Made by a program: the position numbers and the translations under genes
DNA from: Lachnospiraceae bacterium OF09-6
GTDB lineage: Bacteria; Bacillota; Clostridia; Lachnospirales; Lachnospiraceae
NCBI GenBank assembly: GCA_003435055.1
Contig: QUMM01000007.1
Span: 1 to 64,000, forward strand
DNA length: 64,000 bases
Reading direction: 5' to 3'
The notes under the pieces: model-generated
The model's database searches: none
Told to the model about the DNA's origin: nothing
The model's input: the letters and a program-made list of their open reading frames with translations, nothing else
In this document: piece after piece, positions 1 through 8,506 of the stretch
Numbering within the stretch: position 1 is the first letter of the stretch
How the letters are laid out: the number at the start of each line of letters is the position of its first letter

Positions 1-14
1 AACAGAATTCTCAT

Positions 15-110
15 AGCCGAAAGAGAAAGCCAGCGCCTTGAGACGCTGGCCTAGTAACAAGGGCTTATAGCCCTAGAGCAAACCACCCGTTGGACGGGTG
101 GTCCTGATTT
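15..110 (+). mobile_element. Three adjacent hairpins, possible IS200/IS605-type element end
   Basis: Three hairpins follow each other: CAGCG..CGCTG near 32-50, GGGC..GCCC near 61-74, and ACCACCCGT TG GACGGGTGGT near 83-104. No coding frame accompanies them. Compact stem-loops of this last type are familiar at the right ends of IS200/IS605 (TnpB) elements, where they act as transposase recognition ends or as the scaffold of the element's guide RNA. The window starts here, so any tnpB gene would lie outside it. It could equally be an unrelated terminator cluster; the assignment rests on recall of the motif only. Confidence 0.35.
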
Positions 111-221
111 TTAGTGAAACGATATTTTAAAGAATGATAAGAGTATCAACGGAAATTGCTTTATTTTAAAAACAGCCTGTGTTACAATTACTATCGCGTA
201 ATTGAATCACTGAAAGGTGAA

Positions 222-425
222 TAAGCTCCGCACAGAGAGTCGGAGTCTTATGAGAGGGAATCAGGTAAAATGCCTGAACGGTTGCGGCCACTGTATGCAG
301 ACGAAGCTTCAGAGCAGTCATTGCACAGATGTGCGAGAAGGCGAAGCGGCAAACTTGGAAAATTCGGAGAACTTCCGGAAAGACATCAGAAAGTCTGTGA
401 GTCAGGAAACCTGCCTGTCAGAAAG
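222..425 (+). ncRNA. Cobalamin riboswitch 1, upstream of btuFCD-like operon
   Basis: The conserved cobalamin-riboswitch core is readable: GAGGGAATCAGGT, a loop, then GCCTGAACGGTTGCGGCCACTG (256-296), and downstream the hallmark GAGTCAGGAAACCTGCCTG (399-419). It lies 80 bases before a cobalamin/siderophore-type ABC importer, which fits repression by adenosyl- or methylcobalamin. A weak terminator-like hairpin (GGAGCTTC 428-435 with GAAGTTCC 457-464, then GTCTTTT) separates it from the gene and could be the expression platform. A reading frame that crosses this region is not a gene. Confidence 0.92.
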
Positions 426-505
426 AAGGAGCTTCCGTAAAAAGTATCCCTTTTTTGAAGTTCCGTCTTTTCGGTTACACAAATAAAACGAAAGAGGAAG
501 AAAAA

Positions 506-1606
506 ATGAAGAACAAGTACGTATCCAGAAGAATCATGGCAGTAGTAATGGCAGCCGCAATGACGATGACAGCTGCACCGGCAGCCTTTGCAACAGACAG
601 AGCAGATGCTGATACCATCAAAGAAGATAACCAGCCAGCCGCTGATGCAGAAGAAAGTACAGAAACAGCAGAAGAGGCAACGGAGTCAGAAGGAGAAACA
701 AAGACAGAATATCCATTGACCATTACCACCTATGATTACGATGGAAATGAGATCGAAACCACTTATGAAAAAGCACCGGAAAAAGTACTTGCGGTATATC
801 AGGGAAGTATCGAGACTATGTTGTCTCTCGGACTGGAAGATCACCTTGTAGCTACAGCAGGACTGGATAATGAAGTTCCGGATAATCTGAAGGAGGCCTT
901 TTCTAAGACCGACTATCTTGATGAATTTTCCCCATCCCTTGAAACGGTTACCATGTTAGAACCAGATATGATCCTGTCCTGGGATTCTCTGTTTTCAGAC
1001 AAGAATCTGGGAGATGTCACCAACTGGATTGACAAAGGCTGCAATACCTACTATAACACCAATACCAGACCGGGTAGCAGCAGAACTCTGGAAAATGAAT
1101 TTACAGACATCCTGAATATCGGGAAGATTTTTGATGTACAGGACAAAGCAGAAGTAATTGTAGATGAAGCAAAGAATGTCATTGATACAACCTTAAGTGC
1201 AACCGCAGATATGGAAGAAAAACCAAGTGTACTGATTGTGGAACCACTGGGAGAAGATATCACCAATTATGGCGCAAGTAGCCTGGCAGGTGATATGGCA
1301 ACTAAACTCGGTGCAACGCTTGCTAATCCAGATGCATCTACCGTTGGAAAAGAGGACATCATTGCAGCAAACCCGGATGTGATCTTTGTTGTATATATGC
1401 CATATGCAGGAGATGACCCACAGACCGTTATGGACAGCCAGCTGGCAGTGATCCAGGATGACGAATCACTTCAGAGTCTGGATGCAGTAAAGAACGGACG
1501 TGTTTACCCGATCATGCTTAGCGAGTTATATGCAAGTGCAACCCGTACACAGGATGGAATCGAGACTATGGCCAAAGGTTTATATCCGGATATTACACTG
1601 GAATAA
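506..1606 (+). CDS. ABC transporter substrate-binding protein, BtuF/FecB type
   Basis: A 366-residue exported binding protein for a cobalamin, haem or siderophore-type importer. The N-terminus has a basic stretch and a hydrophobic core ending in AAPAAFA, a type I signal-peptidase site. An acidic linker rich in Glu, Ala and Thr (about residues 30-65) precedes the type III periplasmic-binding fold (PLTITTYDYDGNEIE, then KVLAVYQGSIETMLSLGL). The ATG at 506 is preferred because GAGGAAG lies just upstream; an in-frame start at 455 has no such site. There is no lipobox cysteine, unusual for a monoderm binding protein. Permease and ATPase genes follow directly, and the cobalamin riboswitch upstream points to a corrinoid substrate. 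Confidence 0.88.
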   Translation: MKNKYVSRRIMAVVMAAAMTMTAAPAAFATDRADADTIKEDNQPAADAEESTETAEEATESEGETKTEYPLTITTYDYDGNEIETTYEKAPEKVLAVYQGSIETMLSLGLEDHLVATAGLDNEVPDNLKEAFSKTDYLDEFSPSLETVTMLEPDMILSWDSLFSDKNLGDVTNWIDKGCNTYYNTNTRPGSSRTLENEFTDILNIGKIFDVQDKAEVIVDEAKNVIDTTLSATADMEEKPSVLIVEPLGEDITNYGASSLAGDMATKLGATLANPDASTVGKEDIIAANPDVIFVVYMPYAGDDPQTVMDSQLAVIQDDESLQSLDAVKNGRVYPIMLSELYASATRTQDGIETMAKGLYPDITLE

Positions 1607-1619
1607 TTGAGGAAACGAA

Positions 1620-2705
1620 GTGAAAGAAGAGAATTTACAGGAAAAAAGAAGTAAGGTTCTTCGAAAAACTTCTTACATAGCAATATTTCTGGGATTGCTT
1701 GCGTTCTTGATTTTTTCTATACTGGCGGCAATCACCTTCGGAAATGCGGATCTTTCGCTGAAAGATGTATATAGCGTAATTGCCTATAGGTTGTTCCATA
1801 TCAAAAGCCTGTCTGATTATGCAGAAGGAGCAATTCATGATGTGGTATGGCTGATTCGTCTGCCAAGAGTTCTTCTGGCTCTTGGCGTCGGAATGGCGCT
1901 TTCGGTATGTGGTGTTGTAATGCAGGCCATTGTGCAGAATCCATTGGCAGATCCGTATGTCCTCGGAATCTCATCAGGAGCATCTCTGGGAGCAACTCTT
2001 GCCATTATGCTTGGAATTGGTGGATTTCTGGGCGGAAATTCTGTTGGAGTAACTGCATTTATTGGAGCGCTGATTACTTCATTTGCCGTGATTGCAATTG
2101 CCAATATGGGAGGCAAGGCAACTTCGGCAAAACTGATTCTGGCAGGTATGGCGGTCAGTGCCGTATGTTCTGCATTTTCAAATTTTGTCATTTATATCAC
2201 GAATGATAAATCAGCCGCTACGGAAGTGATGAAATGGAGCATGGGAAGTCTGGCAGGAGCCAGCTGGAGCAGAGTAACTGTTATGCTGCCGATTACGTTG
2301 ATTGCCACAGGACTGTTCTGGACGCAGTACCGGAATCTGAATCTGATGCTGCTGGGAGATGAGGTGTCTATTACACTCGGCACAGATCTTCACAGGCTGC
2401 GTACGTCTTATTTGCTTCTGGCATCTGTAATGATTGGATTTGCAGTGTATTGTGCAGGTGTCATTGGATTCGTTGGTCTGGTGATTCCCCATGTGGTACG
2501 AATTCTTTTTGGAACAGATCATCGGAAATTGTTGCCGCTTAGTGCACTTCTTGGAGCATCTTTTCTGATCTGGTGTGATGTGGCCTGCCGTATTGTACTG
2601 AAAAATTCTGAGATGCCGATCGGTGTTCTGGTATCAATTATCGGTGCTCCATGTTTTATTTATCTGCTGGTACGTAAGTCTTATGGATTCGGAGGTGGCA
2701 GGTGA
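1620..2705 (+). CDS. ABC transporter permease, FecCD/BtuC type
   Basis: A 361-residue integral membrane permease of the FecCD/BtuC family, which forms the dimeric pore for cobalamin, haem or iron-siderophore uptake. Many hydrophobic segments are visible, together with the family motif RLPRVLLALGVGMALSVCG near residues 77-95 and QNPLADPYVLGISSGASLG near 106-124. The C-terminal coupling region reads GVIGFVGLVIPHVVRILFG. It starts at a GTG 13 bases after the binding-protein stop. Its stop overlaps the next gene's start (TGATG), indicating translational coupling. Specificity for corrinoid rather than iron is inferred from the upstream riboswitch. Confidence 0.92.
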   Translation: MKEENLQEKRSKVLRKTSYIAIFLGLLAFLIFSILAAITFGNADLSLKDVYSVIAYRLFHIKSLSDYAEGAIHDVVWLIRLPRVLLALGVGMALSVCGVVMQAIVQNPLADPYVLGISSGASLGATLAIMLGIGGFLGGNSVGVTAFIGALITSFAVIAIANMGGKATSAKLILAGMAVSAVCSAFSNFVIYITNDKSAATEVMKWSMGSLAGASWSRVTVMLPITLIATGLFWTQYRNLNLMLLGDEVSITLGTDLHRLRTSYLLLASVMIGFAVYCAGVIGFVGLVIPHVVRILFGTDHRKLLPLSALLGASFLIWCDVACRIVLKNSEMPIGVLVSIIGAPCFIYLLVRKSYGFGGGR

Positions 2706-3460
2706 TGAAGATAACCACAGAAGATATTCGGGTTTCGTTTCATGCAAGAGAGATACTGAGTGGAGTATCCATTGAGTCAGAAAATAAGGAACTGGTAGGG
2801 CTCATCGGACCAAACGGAAGCGGAAAATCCACATTGTTGAAATGCATTTACCGGATTCTGAAGCCGGATGCTGGAGCAGTCTATCTGGACGAGGAAGAAC
2901 TTCATTCTATGAGCGTCAAAGATTCAGCCAGAAAGATGGCAGTAGTAGCTCAGCACAATTATTATAATTTTGACTTTACCGTGCGGGAAGTGGTGCTCAT
3001 GGGACGAGCACCTCACAAGAAGACGCTGGAGAGGGATAACGCCAGGGACTATCAGATCGTGGATGAAGCGTTAAAGACAGTACAGATGGAACGGTTTGCG
3101 GAACGGACATTTTCCACTTTGTCAGGTGGAGAACAACAAAGAGTGATTCTGGCAAGAGCGCTTGCCCAGCAGACACCGGCATTGATCCTGGATGAGCCAA
3201 CGAATCATCTGGACATCACTCACCAGATTATGCTGATGGAACTGGTGAAAAAGCTGAATGTCACAGTGATCTCAGCCATCCATGATTTGAATATAGCAGC
3301 TGCTTACTGCGACAAGATCTACGTGTTAAAAGACGGTAATCTGGAAGGATATGGTACACCACAGGATGTATTGACACCAGAACTGATCTACCGGATCTAT
3401 AGAGTAGAATCAGAGATCGTATATGACAGCCATGGAAAAATGCACATTTTATTTTTATAG
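2705..3460 (+). CDS. ABC transporter ATP-binding protein, BtuD/FepC type
   Basis: A 251-residue cytoplasmic ATPase that powers the importer encoded by the two preceding genes. It has Walker A GPNGSGKST (about residues 35-43), a Q-loop (VVAQHNYYNFDFTVREVV), the signature LSGGEQQR, Walker B ALILDEPTNHLD and the switch histidine in AIHDLN. A GTG three bases earlier is also in frame; the ATG at 2705 overlaps the permease stop and is taken as the start. The length and motif set are normal for FepC/BtuD proteins. Confidence 0.93.
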   Translation: MKITTEDIRVSFHAREILSGVSIESENKELVGLIGPNGSGKSTLLKCIYRILKPDAGAVYLDEEELHSMSVKDSARKMAVVAQHNYYNFDFTVREVVLMGRAPHKKTLERDNARDYQIVDEALKTVQMERFAERTFSTLSGGEQQRVILARALAQQTPALILDEPTNHLDITHQIMLMELVKKLNVTVISAIHDLNIAAAYCDKIYVLKDGNLEGYGTPQDVLTPELIYRIYRVESEIVYDSHGKMHILFL

Positions 3461-3471
3461 GAGGATTCGCT

Positions 3472-3824
3472 ATGAAGAAGATAGCAATACTGACCTGTAT
3501 GCTTTCAAATAAAGTCTGTACCAGAATGAGCTGTCTGAATGCATTTCAGAATAAAAGTGATTTTTTCAGGAATATGCTGATGATACGTATCTGGCAGCTC
3601 TGATGACCTGCAACGGATGCAGATTCATAACAGAAGCAGAACCAAAAGAAGATCCGGGAATGCAGGAAAAGATAGACAGGCTCATAAAGGAAGGCGTATC
3701 TGTGGTACATGTGGGTGCATGTCGTATTATGAAAGATCAACATGAGTGCTGTCGAATCACTCAGATTTGCCAGTTGCTGGAAGACAGAGGAATTCAGGTT
3801 ATCAGAGGTACACACAGAGAGTAA
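3472..3824 (+). CDS. CGGA-domain (Cys-rich) protein, frame interrupted
   Basis: A small Cys-rich protein of the CGGA-domain family, about 117 residues if one base is restored. The first frame starts MKKIAILTCMLSNKVCTRMSC and stops early. The second frame continues with ADDTYLAALMTCNGCRF, VHVGACRIMKDQHECC and QVIRGTHRE. Adding one base at the GG at 3569-3570 joins them as DFFREYADDTYL, the usual family wording. An SD (GGAGG) precedes the ATG. The conserved cysteines suggest metal or redox chemistry, but no function is established. It is the last gene of the cobalamin-riboswitch operon, 11 bases after the ATPase. The break is probably a sequencing error, like the others in this window. Confidence 0.75.
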
Positions 3825-3935
3825 CTGAAAAAAACAGATGAAAATATGACGAAGAACTCCTCTTTTCTTTGAAAATTAGCTACACTTATTATAAGCCAAT
3901 GAAAAGAGATGTCAAACGGGAGAATCAATATCCTA

Positions 3936-3979
3936 TTGACCTAGTAGGAAAACATGCTATAATACTGGTATAGTACCAG
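3936..3979 (+). promoter_or_regulatory. Promoter with overlapping dyad, probable Rrf2 autoregulatory site
   Basis: The -35 is TTGACC (3936-3941) and the -10 is TATAAT (3958-3963), with a 16-base spacer. Directly after the -10 lies a perfect dyad CTGGTA-TAG-TACCAG (3965-3979), placed where a repressor would block initiation. It precedes the Rrf2-family gene at 4009, so autorepression is a reasonable inference. Confidence 0.6.
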
Positions 3980-4008
3980 GAAAAGTAAGAAGAAATGGAG
4001 TATCTGTC

Positions 4009-4449
4009 ATGAATTTATCAAGTCGCAGCCGCTATGGCATTCGAGCACTAATTGATCTGGCGGTGAATGCCAGAGAATCTTGTATACAGTTGGGAGATAT
4101 TGCGGTTCGCAATGATATTTCTGTAAAATATCTGGAGCAGATCTTTATGGCTCTGCGAAAGGGAGGCATGATTCGGAGCATTAAGGGACCACAGGGAGGA
4201 TATCTTCTGGCCAGGACACCGGAAGAGATCTTTCTGTCCGATGTGATTCGTCTGCTGGATGGCGACTATCTCCTGGAAAAGGAAGATCCAGGGAATGGAG
4301 AGAATCTGGCATCCAAGGTCATTCAGGAAAAGATGATTGAACCGATGAATCAGTGGATGAGTCAGTTCCTGGAGCATCTTACCTTACAGACACTGTTGGA
4401 GACTTATGAACAGGAACTTGCCAGTTCACAGGATATGTACTATATATGA
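4009..4449 (+). CDS. Rrf2 family transcriptional regulator
   Basis: A 146-residue DNA-binding regulator of the Rrf2 family (IscR, CymR and NsrR relatives). The N-terminal winged helix-turn-helix reads SRSRYGIRALIDLAVNA, then ISVKYLEQIFMALRKGGMIRS and KGPQGGYLLARTPEEI. The Cys triad that binds a cluster in IscR/NsrR is not present in the effector region, so a CymR-like cofactor-free or partner-sensing mode is possible. It is a single-gene unit with its own promoter and terminator. The regulon cannot be read from the sequence; cysteine, iron-sulfur or redox control would be typical for the family. Confidence 0.88.
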   Translation: MNLSSRSRYGIRALIDLAVNARESCIQLGDIAVRNDISVKYLEQIFMALRKGGMIRSIKGPQGGYLLARTPEEIFLSDVIRLLDGDYLLEKEDPGNGENLASKVIQEKMIEPMNQWMSQFLEHLTLQTLLETYEQELASSQDMYYI

Positions 4450-4452
4450 TGC

Positions 4453-4474
4453 AAGACCCTTCGGGGTCTTTTTT
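4453..4474 (+). terminator. Rho-independent terminator after Rrf2 gene
   Basis: Stem AAGACCC, tetraloop TTCG, stem GGGTCTT, followed by a T-run. It lies four bases after the Rrf2 stop codon. Confidence 0.93.
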
Positions 4475-4532
4475 CCTGTATAAATGTCACCGGTTTTGCA
4501 TACTATTTTAAGAAATGTTTATTTTTTTTTAA

Positions 4533-4562
4533 TTGACCGGGAATGTCTGCAAAGAATATAAT
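4533..4562 (+). promoter_or_regulatory. Promoter of citrate synthase gene
   Basis: TTGACC (4533-4538) and TATAAT (4557-4562) are separated by 18 bases, about 50 bases before the gene's SD and ATG. Confidence 0.6.
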
Positions 4563-4610
4563 GGTGAAAAAATGGAAAAGAAAAGCAGATGGCAAGAAGG
4601 AGGAGCACGC

Positions 4611-5962
4611 ATGAGACAGATAGACGACTATACGGTAAGACAGGCAGAAGTATGCCGCAGATATGACAACATTGATCTGAAGCTGTATTCCGAGCTTGGG
4701 GTAAAAAAGGGCCTGCGCGATGAGAATGGTCATGGTGTCCTGACAGGACTGACCAATATTTCTTCGGTGAGAGCATTTGACATAATAGATGGAAAACAGG
4801 TCCCATGTGACGGTGAATTGCTGTATCGTGGGATTGATGTGCAGGAACTGGCCAGAGAAAGCTTTCGAAAAAATATATTTTCGAAGAAGGTGCCTATCTG
4901 CTGTTATTCGGAGAACTTCCTACAGAGAAGCAGCTGACAGAGTTTCGGGCGAATCTTACCGACCAGATGAGTCTGCCAACGAATTTTACCAGGGATGTGA
5001 TCATGAAGGCTCCAAGTGCAGATATCATGAACTCCATGACCAGAAGTATCCTGACTCTTGCATCTTATGATCCGAAGGCAGATGATCTGGAATTATCCAA
5101 TGTCCTTCGGCAGTGCATGATGCTGATCAGCACATTTCCGATGCTGGCAGTATATGGCTATCATGCGTACAATCATTATGCCAATGATTCCAGTATGTAT
5201 ATCCACAGACCAGATCCGGAATTGTCGATAGCAGAAAACTTTTTGCGTATGCTCAGACCGGATATGTCCTATACGAAGCTGGAGGCGAGAGTGCTGGACG
5301 TAGCACTGCTTCTTCATATGGAGCATGGAGGTGGTAACAACTCGACTTTTACCACAAGAGTAGTGACGTCCTCTGGTTCTGATACCTATTCTGCAATCGC
5401 AGCGGCGATGTCTTCTCTGAAGGGGCGCAAGCATGGTGGGGCGAACCTGATGGTGATGAAGATGATGGATGATATCCGTACGCATGTATCTGATTACCAT
5501 GATGAAGAAGAAGTGGAGAGCTATCTGACCAGAATCCTTGAGAAAGAAGCCTTTGATCACAAGGGACTGATCTATGGAATGGGACATGCAGTTTATTCTC
5601 TTTCTGATCCAAGAGAAGTGGTATTTAAGAACTTCGTAGAACAGCTGGCAGAGGAAAAGGGTCGAGATGAGGACATGGCTCTTTATAATAATATCGAGAA
5701 AATAGCACCGAAGATCATTGCCGAGAAGCGGAAGATTTACAAAGGAGTCAGCCCGAATGTGGACTTTTACAGTGGATTTGTATATGAGATGCTGGGGATT
5801 CCAAGAGAATTATATACACCATTATTTGCAATTGCACGTATAGTGGGCTGGAGTGCACATCGAATCGAAGAACTGGTGACTACGGATAAGATCATTCGTC
5901 CGGCTTATAAGTCACTGGTTACGAAGCGAGAATATCAGGACAGGGAAGAACGAGGAGAATAA
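4611..5962 (+). CDS. Citrate synthase, frame interrupted
   Basis: Condenses acetyl-CoA with oxaloacetate to citrate in the cytoplasm, feeding 2-oxoglutarate and glutamate synthesis. About 450 residues when one base is restored. The start at 4611 is set by AAGGAGG six bases upstream. The first frame ends soon after LLYRGIDVQELARESF; the second carries the citrate synthase body, including LPTNFTRDVIMKAP, LHMEHGGGNNSTFTTRVV with an active-site His, GRKHGGANLMVMKMM, GMGHAVYSLSDPR and VDFYSGFVYEMLGIP. Adding an A to the A-run at 4868-4873 gives a continuous frame (FEEGAYLLLFGELPTEKQL). It is a monocistronic unit. The interruption is best explained as a sequence error in the A-run. Confidence 0.9.
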
Positions 5963-5972
5963 AAGAGATTTA

Positions 5973-6000
5973 TTGACATACGTACAGGAAATGTTAAAAT
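5973..6000 (+). promoter_or_regulatory. Promoter of galT
   Basis: TTGACA (5973-5978) and TAAAAT (5995-6000) with a 16-base spacer, 54 bases before the galT start. Confidence 0.6.
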
Positions 6001-6053
6001 GGTAACAGAACTGCGAAAATGTATCGAAGCGCAGACCGATGGGAGGATACTCT

Positions 6054-7541
6054 ATGTTATCAAAAAGCATTGCCGAGTTAGTAGAATATGGAATCAGAAC
6101 AGGATTGGTTCCGGAGTGTGAACGCATTTATACGACCAATCTGTTACTGGATATTTTTAAGGAAGACAGCTATGAAGAACCGGAAGAAGTACCGGAACGT
6201 CCACTGGAAGAGATATTGAAGGATTTACTGGATGAAGCAGTGCGCCGGGAACTGATTCCAGACAGCATCGCTTATCGAGATCTGTTTGATACCAGACTGA
6301 TGAATTGTCTGACACCGAGACCTGCACAGGTGCAGGAGACATTTCGCAGCAAGTATGCAGTGTCTCCGAAGGAAGCCACTGACTGGTTTTATAAGTTCAG
6401 TCAGGATAATGACTATATTCGTCGTTACCGCATTAAGAAGGATCAGAAGTGGAAGGCAGACAGTCCATATGGTGAGATAGATATTACGATCAATCTTTCT
6501 AAGCCGGAAAAGGATCCGAAAGCTATCGCTGCAGCAAGAACGGCAGTGAATACCGCATATCCAAAATGTCAGCTCTGTTTTGAGAACGAGGGATATGCAG
6601 GACGTCTGAATCATCCGGCCAGGGAGAATCACCGGATTATCCCGATTACGATCAATGACAGTAAGTGGGGATTTCAGTATTCTCCGTATGTATATTATAA
6701 TGAACACTGTATTGTCTTTAACGGGCAGCATACACCGATGAAGATTAACAGAGAAGCCTTCATCAAGCTGTTTGATTTTGTAAAGAAGTTTCCACATTAT
6801 ATGCTGGGATCTAATGCAGATTTACCGATTGTAGGCGGTTCTATTCTGACACATGATCATTTCCAGGGTGGAAACTATACCTTTGCTATGGCAAAAGCTC
6901 CAATAGAGAAGGAGATCAGCATACCAGGTTATGAGACCGTGAAGGCAGGTATTGTAAAGTGGCCTCTTTCTGTGATTCGTCTCAGCGGAAGAAGTACAGA
7001 ACGTATCATTGATCTGGCAGATCATATTCTGCAGCAGTGGAGAGCCTATACGGATGAGGCAGCCTTTATCTATGCCGAGACCAATGGAGAACCACACAAT
7101 ACCATTACACCGATTGCCCGTAAGAATGGAGAAAACTACGAGCTGGATCTGGTTCTGCGTAACAATATCACTACAGAGGAACATCCGCTTGGCGTATACC
7201 ATCCACATGCAGAATTGCATCATATCAAGAAAGAGAACATTGGTCTGATTGAAGTAATGGGACTTGCTGTTCTTCCGGCGCGTTTAAAGGGTGAGATGGA
7301 GCTGCTGAAAGAATATATTCTGGAAGGCAAAGACATTGCATCCAATGAGACACTGGAAAAGCATGCAAAATGGGTCGCAGAATTCCTGCCATCTTATCAG
7401 GAGATTAATGCAGAGAATATTGACGGTATTCTGGAACAGGAGATCGGAAAAGTATTTGTGAAGGTTCTGGAAGATGCCGGTGTGTACAAGGTGACACCAC
7501 AGGGCAGAGAAGCATTTATGAGATTTATTCACACACTTTAA
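6054..7541 (+). CDS. galT: UDP-glucose--hexose-1-phosphate uridylyltransferase, class II
   Basis: Leloir-pathway enzyme that exchanges UMP between UDP-glucose and galactose 1-phosphate. At 495 residues it matches the longer Firmicutes type II GalT, not the roughly 350-residue E. coli type. Recognisable stretches are MLSKSIAELVEYGIRTGL at the N-terminus, CQLCFENEGYAGRLNHPARENHR, GSILTHDHFQGGNY and GVYHPHAELHHIKKENIGLIEVMGLAVLPARL. The ATG at 6054 has GGGAGG at the right distance; an in-frame ATG at 6039 lies upstream of that site. galK and galE are not nearby. It has its own promoter and no obvious operon partner, since the next gene is a MoxR-like ATPase. Confidence 0.93.
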   Translation: MLSKSIAELVEYGIRTGLVPECERIYTTNLLLDIFKEDSYEEPEEVPERPLEEILKDLLDEAVRRELIPDSIAYRDLFDTRLMNCLTPRPAQVQETFRSKYAVSPKEATDWFYKFSQDNDYIRRYRIKKDQKWKADSPYGEIDITINLSKPEKDPKAIAAARTAVNTAYPKCQLCFENEGYAGRLNHPARENHRIIPITINDSKWGFQYSPYVYYNEHCIVFNGQHTPMKINREAFIKLFDFVKKFPHYMLGSNADLPIVGGSILTHDHFQGGNYTFAMAKAPIEKEISIPGYETVKAGIVKWPLSVIRLSGRSTERIIDLADHILQQWRAYTDEAAFIYAETNGEPHNTITPIARKNGENYELDLVLRNNITTEEHPLGVYHPHAELHHIKKENIGLIEVMGLAVLPARLKGEMELLKEYILEGKDIASNETLEKHAKWVAEFLPSYQEINAENIDGILEQEIGKVFVKVLEDAGVYKVTPQGREAFMRFIHTL

Positions 7542-7555
7542 GAAAAAATAACAGG

Positions 7556-8503
7556 ATGGGGAATATGGAGACAGAAAAGCAGATGATTACAAAGTATCTG
7601 AAGGGAATGCAGATTGGCGGGGAACTGGTTGCAGAATTATTGGCCTTTCGGGAACAGTATGAGACAGATGAGGCAGTAAAAGGGCGGATCAGCAGACCAG
7701 AGGTGCTGTTCTACGGAAAAGAGATTCTGGAGATGGCGATTGCCGCACTGCTTCACGGAGAGAATATTCTCCTCTCTGGAGCCAAGGCAACCGGAAAGAA
7801 TGTACTTTGTGAGACTTTAGCATGGCTGTTTGGAAGACCATCCTATAATGTTTCTTTCCATGTGAACACAGACAGTGCGGCACTGATAGGAACAGATACA
7901 TTTAAAAATAACGAAGTACAGCTTCGAAAAGGACCGATTTATGAGTGTGCTCAGTATGGTGGATTTGGTATTCTGGATGAGATTAATATGGCGAAGAATG
8001 ATGCGGTATCGGTATTGCATGCGACATTGGACTACCGCAGAAGCATTGATGTACCAGGGTATTCCAGAATCGTGCTGCACCCGGCGACCCGTTTTATTGG
8101 TACGATGAATTACGGATATGCGGGAACGAAAGAACTGAATGAGGCACTGATCTCCAGATTTATGGTGATTGATATGCCGCCACTGGATGCAGAGACACTG
8201 CATGTCCTGTTGTCGAAATATTTCCCGGATCTGAAGAAAGCAGCGGCAGAACAATTCGCAGGATTGTTTCAGGATCTGCAGACGAAAGCATCCAATGGTG
8301 AGATATCCACGAAATCACTGGATTTCCGTGGGCTGACAGGTGCAATCAGGACGATGCGTTCCGGCCTTTCGCCACTGCAGGCGATTCAGATGGGAATCGT
8401 GAATAAAAGCTTTGATGTATTCGAAAAAGAGATGATCGAGGATGCGGTTCTGACCAGAATACCTGAGAACTGGACGAAAAAAGATATATTTGAAGAAGGA
8501 TAA
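7556..8503 (+). CDS. MoxR-like AAA+ ATPase
   Basis: A 315-residue AAA+ protein of the MoxR/dynein-related type, a class that remodels or activates partner proteins, often together with a VWA-domain protein. Visible motifs are ENILLSGAKATGKNVLCETLA (P-loop, about residues 68-88), FGILDEINMAKNDAVSVLHATLD (Walker B and following helix) and RFIGTMNYGYAGTKELNEALISRF (sensor 1 and arginine finger). The P-loop reads GKN, not GKT/GKS, a change at the residue that contacts magnesium. No VWA gene is adjacent here. A second in-frame ATG lies at 7565. The gene sits 15 bases after galT and 3 bases before the PTS gene, so it may be co-transcribed with both. Confidence 0.8.
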   Translation: MGNMETEKQMITKYLKGMQIGGELVAELLAFREQYETDEAVKGRISRPEVLFYGKEILEMAIAALLHGENILLSGAKATGKNVLCETLAWLFGRPSYNVSFHVNTDSAALIGTDTFKNNEVQLRKGPIYECAQYGGFGILDEINMAKNDAVSVLHATLDYRRSIDVPGYSRIVLHPATRFIGTMNYGYAGTKELNEALISRFMVIDMPPLDAETLHVLLSKYFPDLKKAAAEQFAGLFQDLQTKASNGEISTKSLDFRGLTGAIRTMRSGLSPLQAIQMGIVNKSFDVFEKEMIEDAVLTRIPENWTKKDIFEEG

Positions 8504-8506
8504 AAA

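Noticed and set aside
217..486. Open frame of 89 codons at the start of the window
   Set aside because: It runs through the cobalamin riboswitch and its protein has no recognisable character; the RNA element explains the sequence.
5093..5587. Minus-strand open frame of 164 codons inside citrate synthase
   Set aside because: Antisense shadow of a clear conserved enzyme; Cys/His-rich nonsense composition.
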